Of a stretch of DNA of 64,000 bases, positions 1 through 7,745 are shown piece by piece (the stretch's first letter is position 1; every line of letters starts with the position of its first letter). Under the pieces are notes generated by a model that was not told where the DNA came from, searched no databases, and worked only from the letters and a program-made list of their open reading frames with translations. The translations under genes were made by a program, and so were the position numbers. This DNA is from Actinomadura pelletieri DSM 43383 (GTDB lineage Bacteria > Actinomycetota > Actinomycetes > Streptosporangiales > Streptosporangiaceae), in assembly GCF_003634705.1 (NCBI RefSeq), contig NZ_RBWU01000001.1, positions 1,354,980-1,418,979 on the forward strand. The letters run 5' to 3'.

Positions 1-611
1 AGGCGGCGGCGATCATCCAGAAGCTGGCCAGGTCGCGGGCGGCGAGCCCGACGTTGTCCACCGACATCGAGGAGCCGTCCCGGGCGACGATCAACGGTCC
101 GCGCGGCGGGTTCCTGCTCAACTGGGGATATGTCTGGCGGGCCGAGCAGGGTGACGCGGAGGCCGGTGCCATCAATAAGAACATTCCCGCCGACCTGGGG
201 TGGGCGCGCTATCCGCGGGTGAATCCGGGGCAGGAGAGCAGGCCGCCGTTCGGTGGCATCGAGATCGGCGTCAGCGCGTACGGCAAGCACCGCGACGATC
301 TGGCGATCGAGGCGGTCCGCTGCATCACCTCGCCCGCGAACATGAAGCGGTACATGCTCGACGAGGGCAATGTCGCCGCCCGTCCCGCGATCTTCAGCGA
401 TCCGGACATCCTCAAGGAGTTCCCGATGGCCCCGCTGATGCGGGACTCCATCGCCGCCGCGGCGCCCCGTCCGGCCACGCCCTACTACGCGGACGTGTCC
501 GGGGCCATCCAGAGCCGCTGGCACCCGCCCGCGTCGGTGAACCCGAACACGACGCCGCGCGAGTCCGCCGAGTTCATCCGCGCGGTCCTGCGCGGCCAGG
601 CCCTGCTCTAA
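1..611 (+). CDS. ABC transporter sugar-binding protein, C-terminal part
   Basis: This is the 3' end of a gene that enters from the left; the reading frame is open from base 3 to the stop at 609-611. About 200 residues remain. They resemble the C-terminal lobe of family 1 extracellular solute-binding proteins (MalE/LpqY type), which deliver a sugar to a membrane permease. The segment around FLLNWGYVW and the ending with a short hydrophobic tail fit that fold. It is followed 13 bases later by two permease genes and an ATPase, so it is the binding component of the same importer. The lipoprotein signal expected at the N-terminus lies outside the window. The substrate cannot be read from this part; trehalose or a related oligosaccharide is possible from the LpqY-SugABC-like order. 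Confidence 0.85.
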   Translation, partial: AAAIIQKLARSRAASPTLSTDIEEPSRATINGPRGGFLLNWGYVWRAEQGDAEAGAINKNIPADLGWARYPRVNPGQESRPPFGGIEIGVSAYGKHRDDLAIEAVRCITSPANMKRYMLDEGNVAARPAIFSDPDILKEFPMAPLMRDSIAAAAPRPATPYYADVSGAIQSRWHPPASVNPNTTPRESAEFIRAVLRGQALL

Positions 612-624
612 CGGAGGTGTTCGG

Positions 625-1542
625 ATGACGTCCGTCGACACGGCCCCCGCTCGCGGGGAGATCTCCGACCGCGGCCGGGCCGAGCGCAGGCTCGGGTTGC
701 TGCTGTCCGCCCCGGCGGTGGTCGTGATGCTGCTGGTCACCGCGTATCCGCTGGGCAACGCCCTGTACCAGTCCCTGTTCAGCTACCGGCTCACCGCGCC
801 GGACGACCGGCGCTTCGTCGGTCTCGACAACTACGCGACCGCGCTGACCGACGGCCTGTTCTGGCAGACGGTGCTCACCACGCTGATCATCACGGTGGTC
901 ACGGTGGGCGTGGAGCTGGTCATCGGGTTCGCGCTGGCCATGGTCATGCACCGCGCCGTGTTCGGACGCCGGACGGTGCGGACCGCGATCCTGCTGCCGT
1001 ACGGCATCGTCACGGTGATCTCGGCGTTCGCGTGGAAGTACGCCTTCGACGTCCAGTCCGGGTTCGTCAACTCGTGGTTCGGGCTCGGCGACTACGCGTG
1101 GTTCTCCGACCGGTGGGCCGCGCTGTTCGTGATCGTCCTGTCGGAGATCTGGAAGACGACGCCGTTCGTGTCGCTGCTGCTGCTCGCCGGGCTCGCGCAG
1201 GTGCCGCGCGACCTGGGCGAGGCGGCGACGGTGGACGGCGCCACCGCCTGGCAGCGGTTGAAACGGGTGACGATCCCGAACATGAAGGCCGCCATCCTCG
1301 TCGCGCTGCTGTTCCGCACCCTGGACGCGTGGCGGATCTTCGACAACGTGTTCATCATGACCGCGGGCCAGGAGAAGACCCAGGTGCTGTCGTTCCTGAC
1401 CTACCAGCAGATCATCACGCGGACCGAACTCGGCCTCGGCAACGCGGTCGGGGTGCTGCTGTTCCTGTCGGTGGTGCTGATCGCGGCCGTGTTCATCAAG
1501 GGGTTCAGAGTGGATCTCTCCCAGGTGCGAGGTGACCGCTGA
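625..1542 (+). CDS. ABC sugar transporter permease (SugA/MalF-like)
   Basis: Inner-membrane permease of 305 residues for a carbohydrate importer, with about six hydrophobic segments beginning near residue 30. The cytoplasmic EAA loop, which contacts the ATPase, is visible near residue 195 as EAATVDGATAWQRLKRV. Length and order match SugA/MalF-type permeases. An SD-like GGAGGTG lies just before the ATG. The stop overlaps the next start (TGATG), so the two permeases are probably translationally coupled and form a heterodimer. Confidence 0.9.
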   Translation: MTSVDTAPARGEISDRGRAERRLGLLLSAPAVVVMLLVTAYPLGNALYQSLFSYRLTAPDDRRFVGLDNYATALTDGLFWQTVLTTLIITVVTVGVELVIGFALAMVMHRAVFGRRTVRTAILLPYGIVTVISAFAWKYAFDVQSGFVNSWFGLGDYAWFSDRWAALFVIVLSEIWKTTPFVSLLLLAGLAQVPRDLGEAATVDGATAWQRLKRVTIPNMKAAILVALLFRTLDAWRIFDNVFIMTAGQEKTQVLSFLTYQQIITRTELGLGNAVGVLLFLSVVLIAAVFIKGFRVDLSQVRGDR

Positions 1543-2372
1543 TGGAGTCGACGCGTTCGAGGGCGCTGTGGATCGTCGTCTCCCTGCTGATCCTGGTGTG
1601 GACGGCGTTCCCGATCCTGTGGATCGTGATGCTGTCGTTCAAGACGCCCAGCGAGATCGGCAACGTCCAGGGCTTCTTCCCGCAGGACTGGACGTGGGAG
1701 AACTACGAGACCGTCTTCAAGACCGACCTGTTCACCTCGGCACTGATCAACTCGATCGGCATCTCGCTGATCGCGACCTTCATCGGGGTGACGTTCGCGA
1801 CGCTGGTGGCGTACGCGATCGCGCGGCTGGACTTCCCCGGCAAGCGGCTGATCCTGTCGTTCGCGCTGGCCATCGCGATGTTCCCGGTGGTGTCGCTGGT
1901 CGGGCCGCTGTTCGACCTGTGGCGCGACATCGGCCTGTACGACACCTGGCCGGGCCTGATCATCCCGTACATCTCGTTCGCGCTGCCGCTGGCGATCTGG
2001 ACGCTGTCGGCGTTCTTCCGCGAGATCCCATGGGAGATGGAGCAGGCGGCGCAGGTGGACGGGGCCACGTCCTGGCAGGCGTTCCGCAAGGTGATCGTGC
2101 CGCTGGCCGCGCCGGGGGTGTTCACCGCCGCGATCCTGACCTTCTTCTTCTGCTGGAACGACTTCGTGTTCGGGATCTCGCTGACCTCGACCGAGAGCGC
2201 CAGGCCGGTTCCGGCGGCGCTGGCGTTCTTCACCGGGGAGTCCTTCTTCGAGCAGCCCACGACCGCGATCTGTGCCGCCGCGGTGGTCGTCACGGTCCCG
2301 GTCGTGATCGTCGTCCTGCTGTTCCAGCGTCGCATCGTGGCCGGGCTGACGTCCGGCGCCGTCAAGGGCTGA
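1542..2372 (+). CDS. ABC sugar transporter permease (SugB/MalG-like)
   Basis: Second permease of the importer, 276 residues. It has an N-terminal hydrophobic segment, a periplasmic loop containing WENYETVF, and the conserved EAA loop EQAAQVDGATSWQAFRKV near residue 170. This is the family 1 carbohydrate permease (MalG/SugB) arrangement. It overlaps the upstream permease by one base and is followed ten bases later by the ATPase gene, so all four genes form one operon. Confidence 0.9.
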   Translation: MESTRSRALWIVVSLLILVWTAFPILWIVMLSFKTPSEIGNVQGFFPQDWTWENYETVFKTDLFTSALINSIGISLIATFIGVTFATLVAYAIARLDFPGKRLILSFALAIAMFPVVSLVGPLFDLWRDIGLYDTWPGLIIPYISFALPLAIWTLSAFFREIPWEMEQAAQVDGATSWQAFRKVIVPLAAPGVFTAAILTFFFCWNDFVFGISLTSTESARPVPAALAFFTGESFFEQPTTAICAAAVVVTVPVVIVVLLFQRRIVAGLTSGAVKG

Positions 2373-2382
2373 GGGGGAAATC

Positions 2383-3654
2383 ATGGCCGCCATCACCATG
2401 AAGAACATCGTCAAGCGGTACGGCGACGGTTTCCCGGCCGTGAAGGAGGTGTCCCTGGACGTCCGGGACGGCGAGTTCATGATCCTGGTCGGGCCGTCCG
2501 GCTGCGGGAAGTCCACGCTGCTCCGGATGATCGTCGGGCTGGAGGACATCACGTCCGGGGAGATGCTCATCGGCGGGAAGGTCGTCAACAAGGTCGCGCC
2601 GCGGGAGCGGAACCTGTCGATGGTGTTCCAGAACTACGCGCTGTACCCGCATCTCACCGTGTTCGAGAACATCGCGTTCCCGCTACGGCTCGCCAAGACG
2701 CCGAACGAAGAGGTGAACCGGCGCGTCAAGGAGACTGCGGAGCTGCTGGAGCTGACCGAGCATCTGGACCGCAAGCCCTCGCACCTGTCCGGTGGTCAGC
2801 GGCAGCGCGTCGCGATGGGACGCGCGATCGTCCGGGAGGCGGACGCGTTCCTGTTCGACGAGCCGCTGTCGAACCTGGACGCGAAGCTCCGCGGCCAGAT
2901 GCGCACCGAGATCTCACGCCTCCAACGACGCCTCGGTGTCACGACCGTGTACGTCACGCACGACCAGACCGAGGCGATGACGCTCGGCGACCGGGTCGCG
3001 GTGCTGCGCAAGGGCGTCCTGCAGCAAGTCGGAAGCCCGCGTGCTCTGTACGAAGAGCCCGTCAACCTGTTCGTGGCCGGGTTCATCGGGTCGCCGTCGA
3101 TGAACTTCCTTCCCGCGTCCGTGGACGGTTCCTTCCTCGAAACCCCACTCGGACGGTTCGAGGTGCACGACGAACGCAAGCTCGCCGCCGTGGGCGACCG
3201 TGAGGTGGTGCTCGTCGGCATCCGTCCGGAGCACTTTGAGGACGCGTCACTCGTCGGGGAGGAGAAGAAGCCGCAGGGCAGCATCATCCGGGCGCGCGTG
3301 GACGTGACCGAGTGGCTCGGCAACGAGCAGTACGCGTACGTCCCGTACGAGGCGCCCGCCGACCTCGCCGCGCAGCTCCGCGACCTGTCCCGGGAGCTGG
3401 ACAGCGACCAGCTCCGCACCCAGGCCGTCGTCTCGCTGGACGCCGCCAGCATGATCACGCCGGGCCGGGAGGCGGAGCTGTGGATCGACACGTCCAGGCT
3501 GCACCTCTTCGACCCGGCCACCGGTGACAACCTCACCCGGGACGAGGAGCGGGTCGCCGAACTCGACCGTGTCGCGGAGGAGTCGCGCGCCGCCCAGCGC
3601 GAGGTCCAGCGGGCACCGGCGGAGGGAGGCGGCGCGACCCTGGCGGAGCCGTGA
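2383..3654 (+). CDS. ABC sugar transporter ATPase (UgpC/MsmK/SugC family)
   Basis: Cytoplasmic ATPase of 423 residues that powers the importer. Walker A is GPSGCGKST near residue 37, the signature is LSGGQ near residue 135, and Walker B is FLFDEPLSNLDAKLR just after. The C-terminal third is the MalK-type OB/TOBE regulatory region, with a conserved GIRPEH. The protein is longer than usual (about 360-390 residues) because of a charged, Ala/Glu-rich tail of about 40 residues after the last OB strand. An SD-like GAGGGGGAAATC precedes the ATG. A hairpin follows nine bases after the stop. Confidence 0.92.
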   Translation: MAAITMKNIVKRYGDGFPAVKEVSLDVRDGEFMILVGPSGCGKSTLLRMIVGLEDITSGEMLIGGKVVNKVAPRERNLSMVFQNYALYPHLTVFENIAFPLRLAKTPNEEVNRRVKETAELLELTEHLDRKPSHLSGGQRQRVAMGRAIVREADAFLFDEPLSNLDAKLRGQMRTEISRLQRRLGVTTVYVTHDQTEAMTLGDRVAVLRKGVLQQVGSPRALYEEPVNLFVAGFIGSPSMNFLPASVDGSFLETPLGRFEVHDERKLAAVGDREVVLVGIRPEHFEDASLVGEEKKPQGSIIRARVDVTEWLGNEQYAYVPYEAPADLAAQLRDLSRELDSDQLRTQAVVSLDAASMITPGREAELWIDTSRLHLFDPATGDNLTRDEERVAELDRVAEESRAAQREVQRAPAEGGGATLAEP

Positions 3655-3662
3655 GCCTGACT

Positions 3663-3685
3663 GGTGTCGAAGGTCTTCTGACACC
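3663..3685 (+). terminator. Hairpin ending the sugar-importer operon
   Basis: GGTGTC-GAAG (3663-3672) pairs with CTTC-T-GACACC (3675-3685), giving a ten-pair stem with one bulged T and a two-base loop. It lies directly after the ATPase stop and before the next gene. No T-run follows, which is common for actinobacterial terminators. It is called from base pairing only. Confidence 0.55.
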
Positions 3686-3715
3686 TCGACTTGACAGGTT
3701 TGAAACGATCAGTGC

Positions 3716-4414
3716 ATGTACGAGCGCTTCGCCCACGAATACGCCGCCCATGCCGAGGACAACTCCCACAACGCCCTCTACGATCGTCCGGCCGTACTCG
3801 GCCTCGCCGGTGACGTCTCCGACCTCGCCGTGTTCGACGCCGCCTGCGGCCCCGGCCTGTACGCCCGCGAACTGCTTGACCGCGGCGCCCGCGTCACCGG
3901 CTGCGATGTGAGCCCCACCTTCGTGGACCTCGCCCGCGCCCGCTGCGACGGCCGCGCCGACCTGCGCGTCCACGACCTCACCGAGCCGTTGACCTGGGTC
4001 CCGGACGGTTCGGCCGACCTGGTCGTGTTCGCGTTGGCGCTGCACTACTTCGACGACCGGGTGACCCTGCTCGAGGAGTTCCGCCGCATCCTGCGCCCGT
4101 CCGGCGCGCTCGTCCTGTCGACCGAGCACCCGACCATGAGCTGGACCCGGCTGGGCGGCTCGTACTTCACCGAGGAGCCCGTGGAGGAGTCGCTGAGCCC
4201 GGACCGGGACTGGCCGATCCGGGCCTGGCGACGTCCGCTGACCTCCATCTGCGCCGAGTTCCGCGCCGCCGGTTTCCTCATCGATGAGCTGCTGGAGCCG
4301 CGTCCCGTGCCGGAGATGGCCGAACGCTACCCGGACGACCACGCGAAGCTGGAGCTTCTCCCCGCCTTCGTCGCGTTCCGCCTCATTCCGGCGGCGTCTC
4401 GGCCGGGTCGGTGA
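3716..4414 (+). CDS. Class I SAM-dependent methyltransferase
   Basis: Protein of 232 residues. Motif I is FDAACGPGLYARELL near residue 40 and the following acidic strand end GCDVSP binds S-adenosylmethionine; a motif IV-like stretch DLVVFALALHYFDD is near residue 100. This is the Methyltransf_11/25 type that acts on small molecules; the substrate cannot be inferred. The N-terminus (MYERFAHEYAAHAED) is typical, so the ATG at 3716 is preferred although no clear SD precedes it. The 3' end overlaps the convergent small gene by 32 bases. Confidence 0.85.
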   Translation: MYERFAHEYAAHAEDNSHNALYDRPAVLGLAGDVSDLAVFDAACGPGLYARELLDRGARVTGCDVSPTFVDLARARCDGRADLRVHDLTEPLTWVPDGSADLVVFALALHYFDDRVTLLEEFRRILRPSGALVLSTEHPTMSWTRLGGSYFTEEPVEESLSPDRDWPIRAWRRPLTSICAEFRAAGFLIDELLEPRPVPEMAERYPDDHAKLELLPAFVAFRLIPAASRPGR

Positions 4415-4589
4415 TGCGCCACCGTCCGACCTCGCTGTAACCGGAGTCGTAGATGACCGAAGTGTCACCGGGCTTCAACCCGTAATGGCGGAGGTTCCCA
4501 CCCCAGTACCGCAGGATGCGCTCCAACTCGCGGACGGTGTCCTCACCCACGACACCTCGGTTCATGTCGACCTCCAGGACGAACTTCAC
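4383..4589 (-). CDS. Small conserved hypothetical protein
   Basis: A 68-residue acidic protein (begins KFVLEVDM, contains ILRYWGGNLRHYGL and ends in a polar tail). I recognise the pattern as a recurrent actinobacterial small protein of unknown function. The GTG at 4589 is chosen because GGGAGGTGA lies at a good distance; a GTG three codons upstream is also open. It converges with the methyltransferase and overlaps it by 32 bases. No catalytic motif is visible. Confidence 0.6.
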   Translation of the reverse strand: MKFVLEVDMNRGVVGEDTVRELERILRYWGGNLRHYGLKPGDTSVIYDSGYSEVGRWRITDPAETPPE

Positions 4590-4622
4590 GCCCCTCACCT
4601 CCCACTATCGCCTCCTTCAACC

Positions 4623-4635
4623 ATTTCATTGAAAT
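4623..4635. promoter_or_regulatory. Perfect 13-bp palindrome upstream of the small gene
   Basis: ATTTCA-T-TGAAAT is a perfect inverted repeat with a one-base centre, 34 bases upstream of the small minus-strand start and in a locally AT-rich patch. It could be an operator or part of a promoter. No regulator gene is adjacent. Confidence 0.35.
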
Positions 4636-4949
4636 AGCAAGTGAAGGTTTCCATCAAAAGCCCCCGCAGACACGCGTGGTGCACCGGAAAAGCCTCAAAT
4701 GGAGGAACAAGGAAGCAGCAGGCGAGCCAGAGGAACGGTTCGCGGACGGCGCTCCCCACCCGTGTCGGCCCCGGCTGGGCAGCTGGTACAGGGCAGTTGG
4801 TACAGGGGTTCGTCGTCTAGGCGGGGGCGCGGAGGAGTCTCACGTCGCGGATAGGGGAGACGTTGAGAACAGGAGGGCCATCTGACGCTCCGCGCGTTGC
4901 GCGCGGGCTTCCGGACGACGGCATCGAGCCCCTGGCGGCCTCGGCCGGG
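4636..4949. other. Intergenic region without a supported gene
   Basis: About 310 bases between the small minus-strand gene and the convergent end of the acetyltransferase. The only open frame (69 codons) has no SD and no protein-like composition. A stretch near 4807-4880 superficially resembles a tRNA-Glu start but does not fold. Confidence 0.5.
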
Positions 4950-5489
4950 TCAGGCGTGGTGGAGTTTCTTCGTCAGGAGTTCGAAGGTGAGGTCGTCGCG
5001 TTTGGGGATGCCGTACCGCTCGTCGCCGTAGGGGAACGGGCGCAGTTCGCCCGTGCGGACGTAGCCGCGCCGGACGTACCAGGCGATCAGGTCCTCGCGG
5101 AGGCTGATCACCGTCATGTGCATCTCGGGCGCGCCCCACTCGTCGCGGGCGATCCGTTCGGCCTCGGCGAGGAGCGCCTTGCCGAGGCCGCCGCCCTGGC
5201 GGCCGGGACGGACCGCGAACGTCCCGAAGTAGGCGTGGTCATCGCGTTTCTCCACCTGGCAGCAGGCCTCGAGGGCGCCGTCGGTCTCGGCGAGGAGCAT
5301 CAGGCCGTTGTCGCCGTGCACCACGGCCCCGACCATGCCGGAGTCGATGCGCTGGCCGCCGAGGAGGTCGGCTTCGGTCGTCCAGCCGGCGCGGCTCGCG
5401 TCGCCGCGGTAGGCGGACTCGATGAGTGCGACGAGGGCGGGGATGTCGGCCTCGGTGGCCGGGCGGAAGGAGGGGCTGACATGTGTCAC
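4950..5489 (-). CDS. GNAT-family N-acetyltransferase
   Basis: A 179-residue acetyltransferase that would transfer acetyl from acetyl-CoA to an unidentified amine. It begins SFRPATEADIPALVALI, typical for GNAT strand 1, and carries the CoA-binding loop RPGRQGGGLGKALL (R/QxxGxG/A) near residue 105. The later IAWYVRRGYVRTGE matches the conserved C-terminal strand. The frame is open far upstream; the GTG at 5489 is preferred because it begins just before the domain. It is divergent from the Rrf2 gene, with 63 bases between starts. Confidence 0.85.
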   Translation of the reverse strand: MTHVSPSFRPATEADIPALVALIESAYRGDASRAGWTTEADLLGGQRIDSGMVGAVVHGDNGLMLLAETDGALEACCQVEKRDDHAYFGTFAVRPGRQGGGLGKALLAEAERIARDEWGAPEMHMTVISLREDLIAWYVRRGYVRTGELRPFPYGDERYGIPKRDDLTFELLTKKLHHA

Positions 5490-5538
5490 GGAATGAAATT
5501 GTAGGACTTGTCCGGGTTGACCCGGTGATCCTGGACGT

Positions 5539-5552
5539 TTAATATCCAGAAT
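5539..5552. promoter_or_regulatory. Candidate Rrf2 operator, site 1
   Basis: TTAATATCCAGAAT lies immediately against the rrf2 start codon. The same 14 bases occur in exact reverse complement upstream of the AhpD-like gene (6075-6088). Presence next to the regulator and its likely target, and nowhere else that I noticed in this area, suggests autoregulation and target control. Confidence 0.7.
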
Positions 5553-6038
5553 ATGCGGATGAGTGAGGGCGTCGAGTGGGCGCTCCACAGTTGCCTCAAC
5601 CTCGCCTGGGTGGGACCCGGTGAGGCGATGACCGCGGCGAAGCTCGCGGGCTACTTCCAGCTTCCGACGGCCTACCTGAACAAGCAGCTCCAGGCGCTGG
5701 CGCGGGCGGGGATCCTCACGTCCACGTCCGGGCCCAAAGGCGGGTTCCGGCTCGCACGACCCCCCGAGGACATCACCGTGCTGGACGTGGTGACCGCGAT
5801 CGAGGGTGCCGAGCCGGCGTTCCGATGTGAGGAGATCCTTCGCCGGGTTCCCGGAGACCACGAGGGAGTCGACTACCGGAAGGCGTGCGCCATCTCGCAG
5901 TCCATGCGGCGCGCGGAGATGGCGTGGCGCAGGGAACTGGCGGGTCAGACCATCGCCGACCTGCAGAGGACGGTGGAGAACCGGCATCCGACCGTGCCCG
6001 GCGACACCCGCAACCGGTTCGCGAACCTGCGGACCTGA
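5553..6038 (+). CDS. Rrf2-family transcriptional regulator
   Basis: A 161-residue winged-helix regulator. The N-terminus MRMSEGVEWALHSCLNLAWV and the recognition region LNKQLQALARAGILTSTSGPKGGFRLAR are typical of Rrf2 proteins such as NsrR, IscR and RsrR. Cysteines at about 14, 91 and 111 could bind a cofactor, but their spacing is not the classical IscR/NsrR CX5CX7C triad, so cluster binding is uncertain. The start codon abuts the operator with no room for an SD, so a leaderless mRNA is likely. It probably controls the AhpD-like gene downstream. Confidence 0.88.
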   Translation: MRMSEGVEWALHSCLNLAWVGPGEAMTAAKLAGYFQLPTAYLNKQLQALARAGILTSTSGPKGGFRLARPPEDITVLDVVTAIEGAEPAFRCEEILRRVPGDHEGVDYRKACAISQSMRRAEMAWRRELAGQTIADLQRTVENRHPTVPGDTRNRFANLRT

Positions 6039-6074
6039 CCGTTCGCCGTCCACCGGCGAGCGGCGTACACCGTA

Positions 6075-6088
6075 ATTCTGGATATTAA
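6075..6088. promoter_or_regulatory. Candidate Rrf2 operator, site 2
   Basis: ATTCTGGATATTAA is the exact reverse complement of site 1 and sits 26 bases upstream of the AhpD-like ATG, where a -10 region would be expected. Repression by the upstream Rrf2 protein is inferred. Confidence 0.7.
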
Positions 6089-6114
6089 GTGTCCGAGATG
6101 GAGAGGAACCATCA

Positions 6115-6564
6115 ATGTCTGCGCGAATGAACGTCAGGAAGGCCGCCGCCGAGGGGTACAAGGCCATGCTGGCGCTGGAGTCGTACGTCTACGGCAGCGG
6201 CGTCCCGCACCGCACCCTGGAGCTGGTCAGGTTGCGGGTCAGCCAGATCAACGGCTGCGGGCTCTGCGTGGACATGCACTCGCGGGACGCCAAGAAGGCG
6301 GGGGAGACCGACGAGCGGATCTGGTCCGTCGCGGCGTGGCGTGAGGCGCCGTACTACACCGACGAGGAGCGGGCGGCGCTCGCGCTCGCCGAGGCCGCCA
6401 CCCGGATCGCGACCGAGCCGGACGGGGTCCCGGACGAGGTCTGGGACGCCGCCGCCGACCACTACGACGAGAAGACGCTCGCCGGTCTGCTGATGGCGAT
6501 CGCCGCGATGAACGCCTGGAACACGATCAACGTGACCGTCCGGGCCCCCGCCGGCTCCCTCTGA
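6115..6564 (+). CDS. AhpD-like carboxymuconolactone decarboxylase-family protein
   Basis: A 149-residue member of the CMD/AhpD family, mostly alkylhydroperoxidase-type disulfide reductases. The redox motif C-G-L-C followed three residues later by His (NGCGLCVDMH) is near residue 48, with an upstream Glu in LELVRLRVSQING. SD GAGAGGAA precedes the ATG. It is the only gene between the Rrf2 regulator and the convergent fahA, so its likely role is peroxide or electrophile defence under Rrf2 control. Rrf2/CMD pairs are common in actinobacteria. Confidence 0.88.
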   Translation: MSARMNVRKAAAEGYKAMLALESYVYGSGVPHRTLELVRLRVSQINGCGLCVDMHSRDAKKAGETDERIWSVAAWREAPYYTDEERAALALAEAATRIATEPDGVPDEVWDAAADHYDEKTLAGLLMAIAAMNAWNTINVTVRAPAGSL

Positions 6565-6582
6565 CCGTCCACGAAAGGTCAG
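6561..6582. terminator. Short hairpin between convergent stop codons
   Basis: CTGACC (6561-6566) pairs with GGTCAG (6577-6582) around a ten-base loop. The stem contains the stop codons of both convergent genes. A weak bidirectional terminator is possible; the stem is only six pairs. Confidence 0.3.
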
Positions 6583-7745
6583 CGGGCGGGCAGAACGCGA
6601 CCCGCCACCTCCCCGAAGCCGATGCGGGTGCCGGGCGGGCCCGGTGCGGTCGCGGAGATGACCACCTCGTCGCCGTCCTCCAGAAAGGTGCGGGGCTCGC
6701 CGTTCACCTCGACGGGCTCCGCGCCGCCCCAGGTCAGCTCGATGAACGCGCCGCGCTGGTCCCGGTCGGGGCCGGAGACCGTCCCGGACGCGAACAGGTC
6801 ACCGGTGCGGGACGACGCCCCGTTCACCGTCAGGTGCGCGAGCATCTGCGCCGGCGACCAGTACATCTCCCGGTAGGGCGGACGGGACACGACCTGCCCG
6901 TTCCAGGAGATGCTCAGTTCGAGGTCGAGCCCCCACGGGTTCTTCTCGCGCAGGTACGGAAGCGGTTCCGGGTCCTGGGGAGGGGTCGCGACCCGGGCCG
7001 ACTCCAGGGCGAGGAGCGGCACGACCCACGGGGAGATGGACGTCGCGAAGCTCTTCCCGAGGAACGGGCCGAGCGGCACGTACTCCCACGCCTGGATGTC
7101 CCGCGCCGACCAGTCGTTGACGAGGACGACCCCGAAGACCCGTTCGCCGAAGTCGTCCATCCCGACCGGCGTGCCGAGCGGTGACCCGGCGCCGACGACG
7201 AAACCGACCTCGGCCTCGATGTCCAGGCGGCGGCTCGCCCCGTACGTCGGTGCCGCGTCGGACGGGGCCTTGCGCTGGCCGCTCGGCCGGACGATGTCCG
7301 TCCCGGACGGCACGACCGTCCCGGCGCGCCCGTGGTAGCCGACGGGAAGGTGTTTCCAGTTCGGTTGCAGCGGCTCGGACCCGGGTCGGAAGAGGCGCCC
7401 GAGGTTGGACGCGTGGTGTTCGGACGCGTAGAAGTCGACGTAGTCGGCCACCTCGAACGGCATGTGCAACGTGACCGCGTCGACCGGGTGGACGGCCGCG
7501 TCGTCCACGTCGCCCGAGACCAGGTCGCGGATCCGTTCGCGGACCTCCACCCAGCGCGCGTGACCCTGCGCCATGAACGGGTTCAGGGAAGGCGCCGCGA
7601 ACACCTCGTCGAGGACGGTCAGGTCGACGACCGAGTCGGCGACGCGGACGCCCACGCGGGGCCGGGTCCCCGGCGTGGAGAACACGCCGTAGGGCAGGTT
7701 GGCGAGCCCGAAGAGCGAGTCTTCGGGTATCGCGATGCGGGTCAT
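6579..7745 (-). CDS. fahA: Fumarylacetoacetase
   Basis: A 388-residue enzyme that hydrolyses fumarylacetoacetate to fumarate and acetoacetate, the last step of tyrosine/homogentisate breakdown. An N-terminal SH3-like domain is followed by the FAH beta-roll. The metal and active-site region YASEHHASNLGRLFRP near residue 120 and the NDWSARDIQAWEY segment near residue 220 are diagnostic. The ATG at 7745 overlaps the stop of the upstream gene by one base, showing a tight operon with the next two minus-strand genes. Confidence 0.95.
   Translation of the reverse strand: MTRIAIPEDSLFGLANLPYGVFSTPGTRPRVGVRVADSVVDLTVLDEVFAAPSLNPFMAQGHARWVEVRERIRDLVSGDVDDAAVHPVDAVTLHMPFEVADYVDFYASEHHASNLGRLFRPGSEPLQPNWKHLPVGYHGRAGTVVPSGTDIVRPSGQRKAPSDAAPTYGASRRLDIEAEVGFVVGAGSPLGTPVGMDDFGERVFGVVLVNDWSARDIQAWEYVPLGPFLGKSFATSISPWVVPLLALESARVATPPQDPEPLPYLREKNPWGLDLELSISWNGQVVSRPPYREMYWSPAQMLAHLTVNGASSRTGDLFASGTVSGPDRDQRGAFIELTWGGAEPVEVNGEPRTFLEDGDEVVISATAPGPPGTRIGFGEVAGRVLPAR

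Noticed and set aside
1401..2591. A long minus-strand frame across the sugar permeases
   Set aside because: High GC gives long antisense frames; it is rich in Arg/Asp/Gln repeats and lies over a well-supported operon.
4807..4880. A tRNA-Glu-like stretch (TTCGTCGTCTAG followed by CTCACG)
   Set aside because: The acceptor and anticodon arms do not pair and there is no TTCGAATCC T-loop, so it is not a tRNA gene.
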